From NCBI GenBank assembly GCA_027295365.1, contig JAPULD010000050.1, forward strand, positions 1 through 8,937: 8,937 nt of DNA, read 5' to 3'. The number at the start of each line of letters is the position of its first letter. Positions within the stretch are counted from its first letter, which is position 1. This document shows positions 1 through 7,479 of this stretch, in pieces. The DNA comes from Planctomycetota bacterium (GTDB lineage Bacteria > Planctomycetota > Phycisphaerae > Phycisphaerales > SM1A02). The notes beneath the pieces were generated by a model that was not told where the DNA came from, made no database searches, and saw only the letters and a list, made by a program, of their open reading frames with translations. The position numbers and the translations under genes are program-made.

Positions 1-2382
1 GGGCTGGGATGGATTCCGGGTCGAGTACTCGGGCGTTCGATGACGCGTCGTGCGTTCCTGCCTTTGGCGACGATACTGCTCGCGCCGATCTGCCTTCCGG
101 CCTACGTCATTTACTTTGCCTGGTGGCAATCATGGCCCGCCACCTCGGGTTTGCATGACTGGGCGATCGAAGGTGGTCCCGATCGGGTTCGCCTGCTCAA
201 GGATCTGACGTTGTATCTCGGATTGTTGTGTTGGTCGTGGCCCATCGTGGCGTGGTGCGTGGCCGGATCGGCGGCGACCACCCCCGCGCAACATGAGGAA
301 ATGCTGCTCCTCGACGGCGCCGGCCCATGGGAGCGATTCAAGGAGCGTTTTCGATGCGACGCCTCGGGCCTCGTCATGGGAGGGCTCATCGTCTTTCTGA
401 TGACCTTCAACAACACCACCTGCTTCGATCTCGCCGAGATTTTCACGTTCGGCAATGAATTGCGAGCCATGGAATCGTTCGGGGCCAACTCGCGTGATCT
501 CTTCCAGGCGGGACTCCCGGCGATGACCCTTGGCCTGATCGGGGCCTTGATGCTCTGGATCATGATGGCGACTCGATTCGAGCGTCCCGTCATGAGGCGT
601 CGCCCGGCAAGCACCGGGGCCTGGGGCGTGACGCTTGTGATCTGGACGCTCGGCGTTGGCGTCCCGGTTTCATTGATGCTTTTCAATCTTCTGGGGCGAG
701 GATTCGTCTCGCAAGGGCAGGAATTCTTTCGTCTTTACTGGAACGACCTTCTCTGGTCCATCGGTGTTGCCGCCACGTCTGGGGTCGTGGGCGTGGTGGT
801 GGCCTCGGGGATGCTGTTACTCTGGCAAAGCGAACGCTCCTGGATCAGGGGCCTTGGGCACGTCATTACGATTGGCTGGCTTGCCTCGGCGCTGCTTCCC
901 GGGGCATTGATTGGCGAAGCTCTGGAATCAGCCTACAACGTGGCCCTCTTTGCGAGCGATGCAGGACAAAGTGGCATGGATTCGGTTGTCTCCTCGCCAT
1001 CTGAATCGAACACTCAAGTGCTGGAACGTCTTTACCAAACACCGGTGATTGTAATCCTTGGACATCTCGCCAGATTCGGTTTCATTGCGGCGTTGTTGGC
1101 TCGTTGGCTGGCTCGGCGCGAACCGTCCACCTTGCGCGATCAGAGGCGGCTGGATGGCGATGATTCGTTGACGGGATTCACACGCGCGGCGGGGCCTCGA
1201 TTGCTTGCCCTCGTCCTCGGGACCGGGGCGATCATTTTCGTCCTGTCATTGAGCGAGATTGCCGTCACCGCGAGAGTGAATCCAGCCTCGACGAATCAGC
1301 CGATCTCCCTGGCGATCCTCAATGCCATGCATTACCAGAGGCCCGGAACGGTGATGATCGCCTCCTTGGCTCTCATCGGCTTTGCCATGCTCGCGGCGAT
1401 GCTTGTTTCCTTCATTGCGATTGCATCAAAGGGGCGATCACGTCCTGCTATGGGGATGCCACTTCTGGGATTCCTGTTCCTGGGGATTGCGGGGGGCGTC
1501 GCGGGCTGTTCACCGAGTGGAGAACCCGATACTCCCTTGAGCACGAAATTGATGTGGGGAACCGCCGGTCAGTCGTTCGGGCAGTTTCATTATCCCAGAG
1601 CCATCGCGGTCGATGACGAACGCCAGTTCGTGTATGTCGTTGACAAGAGCGCCCGGATCCAGCAATTCGATTTCGAGGGTACGCCTCTCAGTCATTGGCG
1701 GATGCCCGAGTGGGAGATGGGCAAGCCGACCGGGTTGAACGTCAGCCCTGAAGGCCAGATCTTCGTGGCCGACACGCATTATTTTCGAATCATGGTTTTC
1801 GATGATCAGGGCGTCGAGATTCAAAGGTTCGGCAGCTACGGCACCGAGCCCGGGCAGTTCATCTATCCAACCGATGTGGAGTTCGGTTCCGAGGGGGAGT
1901 TGTATGTCGCTGAGTATGGGGGCAACGATCGCATTCAGGTTTTTACGTCTCAGGGCGAAATTCTCTTCAGTTTCGGTTCCTTCGGTTCGGACCGGAATCA
2001 ATTCAACCGACCTCAATCGATGATCTTCAACAGTACGAAAGACGAGCTTTTCATCGCCGATGCGTGCAACCATCGGATCGTGGTCGTCGATCCGAAAGGC
2101 GAGGTTTTGAGGACATTCGGCGAGGCGGGTCAGGAACCGGGCCGACTCTCCTATCCCTATGATCTCATGCTGCTCGAAGACGGATCGCTCCTGGTCTGTG
2201 AATTCGGCAACAACCGACTCCAGCGGTTCTCGCCTCAGGGCGAATCGCTTGGCATTTATGGCCGCCTCGGTTTCGATCGTGGCGAATTACAGTATCCTTG
2301 GGGCGTCGATGGGACGCCGGACGCCATCTTCGTGGTGGATTCCGGCAACAACCGGGTACAGATGTTCAGGAGCCCGACATGA
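1..2382 (+). CDS. ABC transporter permease fused in frame to an NHL-repeat propeller (5' partial)
   Basis: The frame is open from the left edge. The first ATG (position 40) has no visible ribosome binding site, and the residues before it look like the interior of a permease, so the true start is probably upstream. Counting from that ATG, residues 1-465 hold about ten hydrophobic segments and two degenerate EAA loops (LDGAGPWERF near 91-100; LDGDDSLTGF near 371-380). This is the two-domain plan of FbpB/ThiP-type import permeases, which meet an ATPase at these loops. Residues 471-490 form a hydrophobic stretch ending in VAGC, a plausible lipobox. Residues 513-776 hold six NHL-type repeats, enough for a six-bladed beta-propeller outside the cytoplasmic membrane. 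I see the fusion directly; the substrate (perhaps iron) is a guess. The TGA is shared with the next ATG (ATGA). The two halves may once have been separate neighbouring genes. Confidence 0.8.
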   Translation, partial: GLGWIPGRVLGRSMTRRAFLPLATILLAPICLPAYVIYFAWWQSWPATSGLHDWAIEGGPDRVRLLKDLTLYLGLLCWSWPIVAWCVAGSAATTPAQHEEMLLLDGAGPWERFKERFRCDASGLVMGGLIVFLMTFNNTTCFDLAEIFTFGNELRAMESFGANSRDLFQAGLPAMTLGLIGALMLWIMMATRFERPVMRRRPASTGAWGVTLVIWTLGVGVPVSLMLFNLLGRGFVSQGQEFFRLYWNDLLWSIGVAATSGVVGVVVASGMLLLWQSERSWIRGLGHVITIGWLASALLPGALIGEALESAYNVALFASDAGQSGMDSVVSSPSESNTQVLERLYQTPVIVILGHLARFGFIAALLARWLARREPSTLRDQRRLDGDDSLTGFTRAAGPRLLALVLGTGAIIFVLSLSEIAVTARVNPASTNQPISLAILNAMHYQRPGTVMIASLALIGFAMLAAMLVSFIAIASKGRSRPAMGMPLLGFLFLGIAGGVAGCSPSGEPDTPLSTKLMWGTAGQSFGQFHYPRAIAVDDERQFVYVVDKSARIQQFDFEGTPLSHWRMPEWEMGKPTGLNVSPEGQIFVADTHYFRIMVFDDQGVEIQRFGSYGTEPGQFIYPTDVEFGSEGELYVAEYGGNDRIQVFTSQGEILFSFGSFGSDRNQFNRPQSMIFNSTKDELFIADACNHRIVVVDPKGEVLRTFGEAGQEPGRLSYPYDLMLLEDGSLLVCEFGNNRLQRFSPQGESLGIYGRLGFDRGELQYPWGVDGTPDAIFVVDSGNNRVQMFRSPT
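1450..1509 (+). other. Embedded lipoprotein-type signal sequence at the permease/NHL junction
   Basis: Two in-frame ATG codons (1450 and 1456) are followed by a hydrophobic run and then VAGC, with the cysteine codon at 1507-1509, and a Ser/Gly/Pro-rich linker after it. Basic residues (KGRSR) lie just before the first ATG. On its own this would be read as a lipoprotein signal peptide for the NHL propeller. In the fused frame it could instead be a last membrane helix that carries the propeller across the membrane. The only purine-rich stretch upstream (AAAGGGG near 1428-1434) is about 15 bases from the first ATG, which is too far for a good ribosome binding site. Independent translation from here is therefore possible but not supported. 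Confidence 0.5.
1576..2367 (+). repeat. Six tandem NHL-type protein repeats
   Basis: Six units of about 40-50 residues can be lined up. Each opens with a pattern like GQF.YP..(I/V) and passes through a strand ending in (F/Y)V(A/V)D or a variant, then a turn like (G)NNR(I/V)Q.F and a closing (D/S)..G. The turn motif is clearest in units 3, 5 and 6 (GGNDRIQVF, GNNRLQRF, GNNRVQMF). Repeats of this kind form blades of a beta-propeller and usually bind proteins or ligands. Six units fit a closed propeller. The similarity is at the protein level; the DNA of the units is well diverged, so the repeat is old. Confidence 0.75.
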
Positions 2383-2432
2383 TTCTGGGCAAGATATGGA
2401 GACGGTGCCGGGAAAGCAGGCACAAGGCATGA
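2379..2432 (+). CDS. Possible 17-codon coupling ORF between the NHL and VWA genes
   Basis: ATG at 2379 overlaps the upstream TGA in an ATGA (2379-2382). The frame then runs to a TGA at 2430-2432 that itself overlaps the next gene's ATG in a second ATGA (2429-2432). The peptide would be MILGKIWRRCRESRHKA, short and strongly basic. It has no recognisable family. Its likeliest role, if translated, is to carry terminating ribosomes across the 46-base gap so that the VWA gene is translated in step with the permease-NHL gene. It may also be a chance product of the short gap. An alternative start for the VWA gene at 2396 lies inside it in another frame. Confidence 0.3.
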   Translation: MILGKIWRRCRESRHKA

Positions 2433-3988
2433 CGGACCTCATTCCGATTCAATTCGATCGACCCGGCTGGTTGCTCATGCTCCTGCTGATCGTGCCGACG
2501 TACCTCCTCGCACGACGCAGTATCGGAGGTCTCTCTCGCGCCAAGGCGACGATGACGTTTGCGTTCCGGTTGTTCGTGATACTGTTGTTGTCCGTGGCTC
2601 TGGCCCAGCCCATCTGGGAAAAGCGGGGTGAAGGGCTGACGGTCACCGTCATCCTCGATCGCAGCCTGTCGATTCCCCTGGCGTTGCAGCGCAGCGCACG
2701 AGATTTCTTGAGCAAGGCGATCGAGGCTCCCGACACTCGGGAACCCGAGGATCGAGTTTCCATCATCGTCGTCGCCAAGGACGCGAACATTGCCGCGATG
2801 CCGGATCGTTACACCGCCTTCGATCTGACTCAGGATGTCGCCGACCGCACGGCGACCAATCTTGCCAGCGCCGTGGATCTTAGTCTTGCGATCATGCCCG
2901 ACGACACGGCCAATCGAATCGTGCTTGTCTCCGACGGCAACGAGACGGAGGACTCCGTCCTCGAGGCGGCTCAGGTCGCCATGGCCAACAAGGTGCCGAT
3001 TGATGTGTTGCTCATTGAGTACGAACACGAAAAGGAAGTCATCTTCGAGCGGATTGTCGCCCCGGCCCGGGCGAGAATAGGCCAGAGCGCGAATATCAAG
3101 CTCGTGTTGCGCAGTCAATCGACCACGACGGGCACCGTCTTCCTGACCATGGATGGGGAGCCGCTCGATCTGAATCCCGACGACCCAAGCAACGGGCTTC
3201 GGGTCGAACTGGAGCCTGGCCCCAAAGTGATTCCGATCACCATCAGTCTCGACGATCCGGGGCCGGTGCAGTTTCATGCGACGTTCGAGCCTGATGATCT
3301 CAGCACCGATCGCATCGATCGCAACAACAGCGCCGTCGCGGTGACGTTCGTGGGAAGCGAAGGCAAGGTGCTCGTCCTTGAACGTACGCCCGAGGAAACG
3401 GAATACCTGGTCAAGGCCCTGTTGGAAAGCGAGATCGCCATCGATCGCATGGGTCCGGGGGGCATCACAAGCCTGGTCGAATTAAGCGCCTACGACGCCA
3501 TCATCCTGGCCAACATTCCCCGCTGGGAATTTGATGACCAACAGGTGCGTGACATGCATGCCTATGTGCACGACTTGGGCGGGGGACTGGTCATGTTGGG
3601 TGGTCCCGAATCGTTCGGGGCGGGGGGATGGATCGGCACCGAACTCGCCAAGGCCCTCCCCGTCAAGCTCGACCCGCCCCAGACCCGCCAGATGGTCCGT
3701 GGAGCGTTGGCATTGATCATGCATTCCTGTGAGATGCCTCAGGGCAATTTCTGGGGTCAGAAGGTGGCGCAAGCTGCCATCGAAGCCCTGAGCAGCATGG
3801 ACTACGCCGGCATCGTGGAGTTCAACTGGAATGCGGGGGGGGTGCCAATCAGGTCAATGGCTGTTCCTGGGCATATCCCATGCAGATCATCGGTGATAAG
3901 TCCGGTGCGATCACCGCCACCAAGCAAATGGTCGTGGGGGACATGCCCGATTTCGGCTCGTCGATGCAACTCGGTCTCCAGGGATTGA
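2429..3988 (+). CDS. VWA/GATase-like membrane protein, N-terminal part (frame broken near 3842)
   Basis: This is the 5' part of a single gene that continues in another frame to 5472. Read without a shift it gives 519 residues, of which those after residue 471 are out of frame. Membrane helices lie at about 13-28 and 44-61, with a basic loop between them that should be cytoplasmic. A VWA domain follows with an intact metal site: DRSLS (D77, S79, S81), T141 or T143, and VSDG (D169). After an Ig-like stretch (about 205-305), residues 311-415 resemble a class I GATase fold (GGGLVMLGGPESFGAGGW) without a catalytic cysteine. A second VWA domain begins near 425. ATG at 2429 was chosen for its ATGA coupling and distance to the first helix; ATG at 2396 is an alternative. 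VWA proteins of this kind are thought to be clients or partners of the MoxR ATPase encoded just downstream. Confidence 0.8.
   Translation: MTDLIPIQFDRPGWLLMLLLIVPTYLLARRSIGGLSRAKATMTFAFRLFVILLLSVALAQPIWEKRGEGLTVTVILDRSLSIPLALQRSARDFLSKAIEAPDTREPEDRVSIIVVAKDANIAAMPDRYTAFDLTQDVADRTATNLASAVDLSLAIMPDDTANRIVLVSDGNETEDSVLEAAQVAMANKVPIDVLLIEYEHEKEVIFERIVAPARARIGQSANIKLVLRSQSTTTGTVFLTMDGEPLDLNPDDPSNGLRVELEPGPKVIPITISLDDPGPVQFHATFEPDDLSTDRIDRNNSAVAVTFVGSEGKVLVLERTPEETEYLVKALLESEIAIDRMGPGGITSLVELSAYDAIILANIPRWEFDDQQVRDMHAYVHDLGGGLVMLGGPESFGAGGWIGTELAKALPVKLDPPQTRQMVRGALALIMHSCEMPQGNFWGQKVAQAAIEALSSMDYAGIVEFNWNAGGVPIRSMAVPGHIPCRSSVISPVRSPPPSKWSWGTCPISARRCNSVSRD
3835..3842 (+). other. Run of eight G at which the VWA/GATase-like gene changes frame
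   Basis: Protein similarity moves from frame 2 to frame 1 exactly here. Before the run the frame reads FNWNAGG. After it the meaningful frame reads GANQVNGCSWAYPMQ, which continues the second VWA domain. One more G (nine in all) would restore a single 1014-residue frame from 2429 to 5472; a -1 ribosomal slip on the G run would give the same protein. Seven G at 4167-4173 and eight G at 6244-6251 are both in the correct frame. A lost base (real or a sequencing error) is the simplest explanation. A weak SD-like GGAG lies upstream at 3817-3820, but no convincing hairpin lies at the usual distance downstream. Confidence 0.85.
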
Positions 3989-5472
3989 CGAATACGAGAG
4001 CCGGGCAAAAGCACATGATCATCATTTCGGATGGTGATCCTTCGCCCCCTTCCAGGCAACTGCTTCAGACGTTCGTCGATAATCAGATCACCGTGACGAC
4101 GGTCATGGTCGCCGGACACGGCAGCATGATCGATCGCAACAACATGAAGGCGGTCTCCGACACCACGGGGGGGACGTTCTACAACGTCACCAACCCGAAG
4201 AACCTGCCCCAGATATTCATCAAGGAAGCCCAACTCGTCTCGCGCTCGCTCATCCAGGAGGAGACGATTCAGCCTCAGGTGGTCAGTCGCCTGCCCGGAC
4301 CCATCGAAGGATTCAGTCGGGTGCCGGCCATCGACGGTTTCGTCCTGACCGCCCAGCGCGAAGGACTGGCCCAATCGCCGATCGTGAATGCGACCGAAGA
4401 AGGCAATGATCCGATCTATGCGCACTGGAACTATGGTCTGGGCAAGTCGATCGCCTACACCTCCGACCTGACCGGGCGATGGGGAAGTCCCTGGGTCAGT
4501 TGGTCTGAATTCCAGGCATTCTGGGAGCAATCGATTCGCTGGGTGATGAGACCCAATTCCCCCCGGAACATGATCGTCAACACCCGCATGGAGGGGGAAC
4601 TTGCGATCGTCGAGATCGAGGCCTTGGAAGCCGATGCCTCGTTTCTCGATTTCATGCAGACCCAGGCGGTGGTGCTCGATCCGAATTCCGACGCAGAGCC
4701 ATTGAATCTCCAGCAGATCGGACCCGGAAGGTATCGAGGGGAATTCAACGTTGATCAGGCCGGGGCCTACCTCATCAATATCAACTACGCCGGGGGCTCG
4801 GTGGAGTCCCCGATTCGAGGCAATCTCCAAGCCGCGGTGACCGTGCCTTACAGTCGCGAATTCCGCACGGTGAAACACAACGCGGCGTTGCTCCAGGAAC
4901 TGGCCGAACGCACCGGGGGTCGAATGCTTCAGGCTGGCGATCCGATGCTGGTCGATCTGTTCAATCGCGACCAGCTCGAAGTGCCCAAGAGTCCCAAGTA
5001 CATCTGGGATTTGCTTTTGATCATCGCCGCGTCGATGTTCCTGCTCGATGTGGCGGCACGTCGATTGACCATTGATCCGGTCTGGATCGCGGGTCTTTTC
5101 GGTCGTGCCGTGAAAGCCCGAGAGGATGCGACCACCCAGTCGGTCTCGGCATGGAAGAAAGCCAAGGCCCAGGCGTCGTATCGACAGACCTCTTCGGACA
5201 AGGTCAGGCAAGAGGAGATCAAGGCCTCACGTTCAGTTCGGTATGAATCTGGCGAGGACGATGAGCAGTACGCCTACGACGTGGAGTCGGATGTGCCCAA
5301 TGATCAGCGCGAGGGGCAGATGGGCAAACCTCCCAAGGTCGCCCCGAAATCGCAGGAAGAGGAAGACGATGGCGATTTCACGTCGCGACTGCTCGCGGCA
5401 AAGAAACGCGCCCGACAGGAAGGCGATCTTGGCGATGGGAAATCCGGGGGTTCCGGGGGGTCCGATGCCTGA
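3880..5472 (+). CDS. VWA/GATase-like membrane protein, C-terminal part (continues from the gene at 2429)
   Basis: This is the 3' part of the broken gene. Its real coding begins right at the G run (codon GGT at 3841); ATG 3880 is only the first in-frame Met and has no ribosome binding site. Numbered on the restored 1014-residue protein, it carries the rest of the second VWA domain, including ISDGD (D535). The first metal-site motif of that domain, in the 5' part, is changed from DxSxS to M431-x-S433-x-E435, so metal binding is probably altered or lost. A beta-rich region follows, then a membrane helix at about 858-876 and a cytoplasmic tail of about 135 residues. The tail is highly charged and ends in a Gly/Ser-rich stretch. 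With two helices at the N-terminus and one here, the VWA and GATase-like domains would face the periplasm. The last 8 bases overlap the moxR start. Confidence 0.8.
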   Translation: MQIIGDKSGAITATKQMVVGDMPDFGSSMQLGLQGLTNTRAGQKHMIIISDGDPSPPSRQLLQTFVDNQITVTTVMVAGHGSMIDRNNMKAVSDTTGGTFYNVTNPKNLPQIFIKEAQLVSRSLIQEETIQPQVVSRLPGPIEGFSRVPAIDGFVLTAQREGLAQSPIVNATEEGNDPIYAHWNYGLGKSIAYTSDLTGRWGSPWVSWSEFQAFWEQSIRWVMRPNSPRNMIVNTRMEGELAIVEIEALEADASFLDFMQTQAVVLDPNSDAEPLNLQQIGPGRYRGEFNVDQAGAYLININYAGGSVESPIRGNLQAAVTVPYSREFRTVKHNAALLQELAERTGGRMLQAGDPMLVDLFNRDQLEVPKSPKYIWDLLLIIAASMFLLDVAARRLTIDPVWIAGLFGRAVKAREDATTQSVSAWKKAKAQASYRQTSSDKVRQEEIKASRSVRYESGEDDEQYAYDVESDVPNDQREGQMGKPPKVAPKSQEEEDDGDFTSRLLAAKKRARQEGDLGDGKSGGSGGSDA

Positions 5473-6520
5473 GAAGCTGGACCTGCCTGAACTCGAATTG
5501 GCGATCGAAGATATCGAATCCGCGAAGCAGGCGTGCGCATCCTTCCGTGATGTCTTCAAACGCCTGCAGGCCGAGATCGGCAAGGTGATCGTGGGTCAGA
5601 AACCCGTCGTCGAACAGACGTTGATTGCGCTCTTCGCCAACGGGCATGTCCTGTTGGAAGGCGTTCCGGGATTGGGCAAGACCTTGCTCGTCTCGACGTT
5701 GAGCAAGGCGCTCACGCTGCCATTCGCTCGCATTCAGTTCACGCCCGACTTGATGCCCGCCGACATCACGGGCACGAGCGTGGTCGTGGAGGATCCGAGG
5801 ACGGGGCATCGGGTCTTCCAGTTTCGCCCCGGACCGATTTTTCATCAGCTCGTGCTCGCCGACGAAATCAATCGGGCCACGCCCAAGAGCCAGTCCGCCT
5901 TGTTGGAGGCGATGCAGGAACATTCCGTGACGGTGGGCGGGAAGACCCGCCACTTGGGCGAACCCTTCTTCGTCATGGCCACCCAGAATCCGATCGAGCA
6001 GGACGGGACGTATGCGTTGCCCGAGGCGCAGCTCGATCGCTTCTTCTTCAAGGTGATCGTTCCCTCCGTCTCGCGTCAGGATATGAACACCATCGTCAAA
6101 CGCACGACGAAGAACCGGGTCACCACGATCGAACCGATCGTGGATGGGGCCTACATCCTCAAGGCCCAGAAGTTGGCCCGCCGAATCATCGTGGCTCCTC
6201 ATGTTCAGGACTATGTGGTCAGGCTCATCCTGGCCACCCACCCGGGGGGGGAGCATTCGGATCCCAAGATCAACCCGTTCATCCATGTGGGCGTCAGCCC
6301 CCGGGGCGGACAGGCTCTCATTGCCGCGTCGAAGGTCAAGGCCCTCATGGCCGGCCGGTATGCGGTTGGATACCAGGACATCATCGACATCGCGCCGTCG
6401 GCCTTGCGTCATCGCATCATGCGCAGCTTCGAAGCCGAGGCGGACGCATTTTCCACGGATGACATCGTCGAGCACTTACTGAATTTCGTACCCAGGGAAA
6501 AGGCCAGGCAGATCGCCTGA
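5465..6520 (+). CDS. MoxR-family AAA+ ATPase
   Basis: A 351-residue protein of usual family length and near-complete motif set: Walker A GVPGLGKT (66-73), Walker B LVLADEIN with D133 and E134, sensor 1 ATQNP (N175), the arginine finger region LPEAQLDRF (R192), and sensor 2 GVSPRGGQ (R280), followed by the C-terminal lid. MoxR ATPases form cytoplasmic rings that act as chaperones or activators of VWA-domain proteins. Three such proteins are encoded around it. The chosen ATG overlaps the upstream stop by 8 bases. ATG at 5435 would add ten Gly/Pro-rich residues and has AGGAAGG upstream at 12-base spacing, so it is a possible alternative. The exact client is not known from sequence. Confidence 0.95.
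   Translation: MPEKLDLPELELAIEDIESAKQACASFRDVFKRLQAEIGKVIVGQKPVVEQTLIALFANGHVLLEGVPGLGKTLLVSTLSKALTLPFARIQFTPDLMPADITGTSVVVEDPRTGHRVFQFRPGPIFHQLVLADEINRATPKSQSALLEAMQEHSVTVGGKTRHLGEPFFVMATQNPIEQDGTYALPEAQLDRFFFKVIVPSVSRQDMNTIVKRTTKNRVTTIEPIVDGAYILKAQKLARRIIVAPHVQDYVVRLILATHPGGEHSDPKINPFIHVGVSPRGGQALIAASKVKALMAGRYAVGYQDIIDIAPSALRHRIMRSFEAEADAFSTDDIVEHLLNFVPREKARQIA
6123..6143. repeat. Perfect 9-bp inverted repeat inside the moxR-type gene
   Basis: CCACGATCG, a 3-base spacer AAC, then CGATCGTGG. It lies inside coding sequence after the arginine finger and encodes ordinary residues (TTIEPIV). Each arm contains the self-complementary hexamer CGATCG, which is common throughout the window, so the repeat may be largely a by-product of that preference. 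No T-run follows, so it does not look like a terminator. Confidence 0.4.
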
Positions 6521-6549
6521 TCCGACCCCGAGACTGAAGACGAGAAACC

Positions 6550-7479
6550 ATGCCTCCATTTGGCGTCACAACCGAACAACCGCCCAAGCGGATCGATGAA
6601 TTGCTGGACAGCGAGCTGATGGCCAAGCTCGACCAGGTGGACGTGATGAGCCGCAAGATCTTTGCCGGCAAGCTCCAGGGTGAACGTCGCAGCAAGAAGC
6701 GGGGCATCAGCGTCGAGTTCGCCGACTATCGCCACTATTCGCCTGGCGATGACCTGCGTTTCGTGGACTGGAACATCTACGCCAGGCTCGACAAGCTCTT
6801 TCTCAAGATGTTCATCGAAGAGGAGGATCTTTCGCTTGTGTTGGCCATCGACGCCAGCGCCTCGATGCACTGGGGCAATCCGAGCAAGTTCATCTTCTGC
6901 CAGAAACTCGCCATGGCCTTGGGCTATATCGGTCTTTCCAATCACAACCGTGTCACGTTGTACAGTTTCAATCAGGATGGCTTGCGCCCTCTGTCGAGTC
7001 TTCGAGGGCTTCGTCGCACGCAGGAGATGGGTAAATGGTTGCTTGATCTCGAACCGAGCGGAACGAGCGACTTCGACGGGGCCATGCGTTCCATCGCCCT
7101 GAATCGCCAGGGCAAGGGCGTCATGTGCATCCTCTCGGACTTCATGTACAAGGAAGGGTACGAGAAGGGGTTGCGATATCTTTCCGGGGGCGGGTATGAC
7201 ACGTTCGCCATGCAGATCCTCAGCCCCGAGGAGATCGACCCGGGCAAGCATGGACTCGCCGGCGATCTGCGACTCACCGACATCGAGGATGAGGACGTCT
7301 CCGACGTCACGGTCAGTGCGGCTCTTCTCAAACGCTACAAGGAAAATCTCAACGGCTACTGCGGCAAGCTGCGAGAGTTCTGCGTCAGACGCGGCATGAT
7401 GCACATGACGATCGACACGAAGACCGAGATGACGCCCCTGCTGCTTGATTACCTGCGCAAACGGGGGTTGCTGAAGTGA
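6550..7479 (+). CDS. DUF58 domain-containing protein
   Basis: A 309-residue protein without membrane segments, so a soluble cytoplasmic form. The DUF58 signature is clear at residues 57-79: FADYRHYSPGDD, then LRFVDWNIYAR. A VWA-like fold follows, with DASAS at 101-105, GTSD at 171-174 (T172) and LSDF at 195-198, an intact metal-site set apart from the usual sequence variation. DUF58 genes regularly sit next to MoxR ATPase genes, and the product is taken to be a partner or adaptor of the ATPase; the mechanism is not settled. It follows the ATPase gene after 29 bases with no strong ribosome binding site (only GAAGACGAG-like purines). Its TGA overlaps the next gene's GTG start (GTGA). Confidence 0.93.
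   Translation: MPPFGVTTEQPPKRIDELLDSELMAKLDQVDVMSRKIFAGKLQGERRSKKRGISVEFADYRHYSPGDDLRFVDWNIYARLDKLFLKMFIEEEDLSLVLAIDASASMHWGNPSKFIFCQKLAMALGYIGLSNHNRVTLYSFNQDGLRPLSSLRGLRRTQEMGKWLLDLEPSGTSDFDGAMRSIALNRQGKGVMCILSDFMYKEGYEKGLRYLSGGGYDTFAMQILSPEEIDPGKHGLAGDLRLTDIEDEDVSDVTVSAALLKRYKENLNGYCGKLREFCVRRGMMHMTIDTKTEMTPLLLDYLRKRGLLK

Noticed and set aside
2159..2428. An upstream extension of the VWA/GATase-like frame into the NHL coding region
   Set aside because: The added residues are Ser/Arg-rich out-of-frame sequence, the overlapping NHL repeats are clearly real in the other frame, and a coupled ATG lies at 2429.
3841..3920. Hairpins downstream of the G8 run as stimulators of programmed frameshifting
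   Set aside because: The nearest stem (GCCA/TGGC) has only four pairs, and the better one (CGGTGAT with ATCACCG, 3891-3916) is about 49 bases away, much farther than known stimulators. Programmed slippage is therefore not claimed.
3739..3988. Decay of the VWA/GATase-like gene into a pseudogene
   Set aside because: Only one base is out of step, there are no other stops or shifts over 3 kb, and both sides keep conserved motifs, so decay is not the preferred reading.
3802..5211. A 469-codon open frame on the - strand
   Set aside because: It lies opposite the well-supported VWA/GATase-like gene, has no recognisable domain, and its His/Arg/Gly/Asp-rich make-up is that of an antisense shadow in GC-rich DNA. 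The same holds for - strand frames at 2366-3277, 5378-6475, 6409-7404 and 7449-8501.
5126..5464. An upstream extension of the MoxR frame
   Set aside because: The extra residues are Arg/Pro-rich shadow sequence under the charged tail of the preceding gene; the family normally starts close to the chosen ATG.
6521..6549. Terminator or promoter between the MoxR and DUF58 genes
   Set aside because: The 29-base gap has no inverted repeat, T-run or recognisable promoter boxes; read-through in one transcript is more likely.
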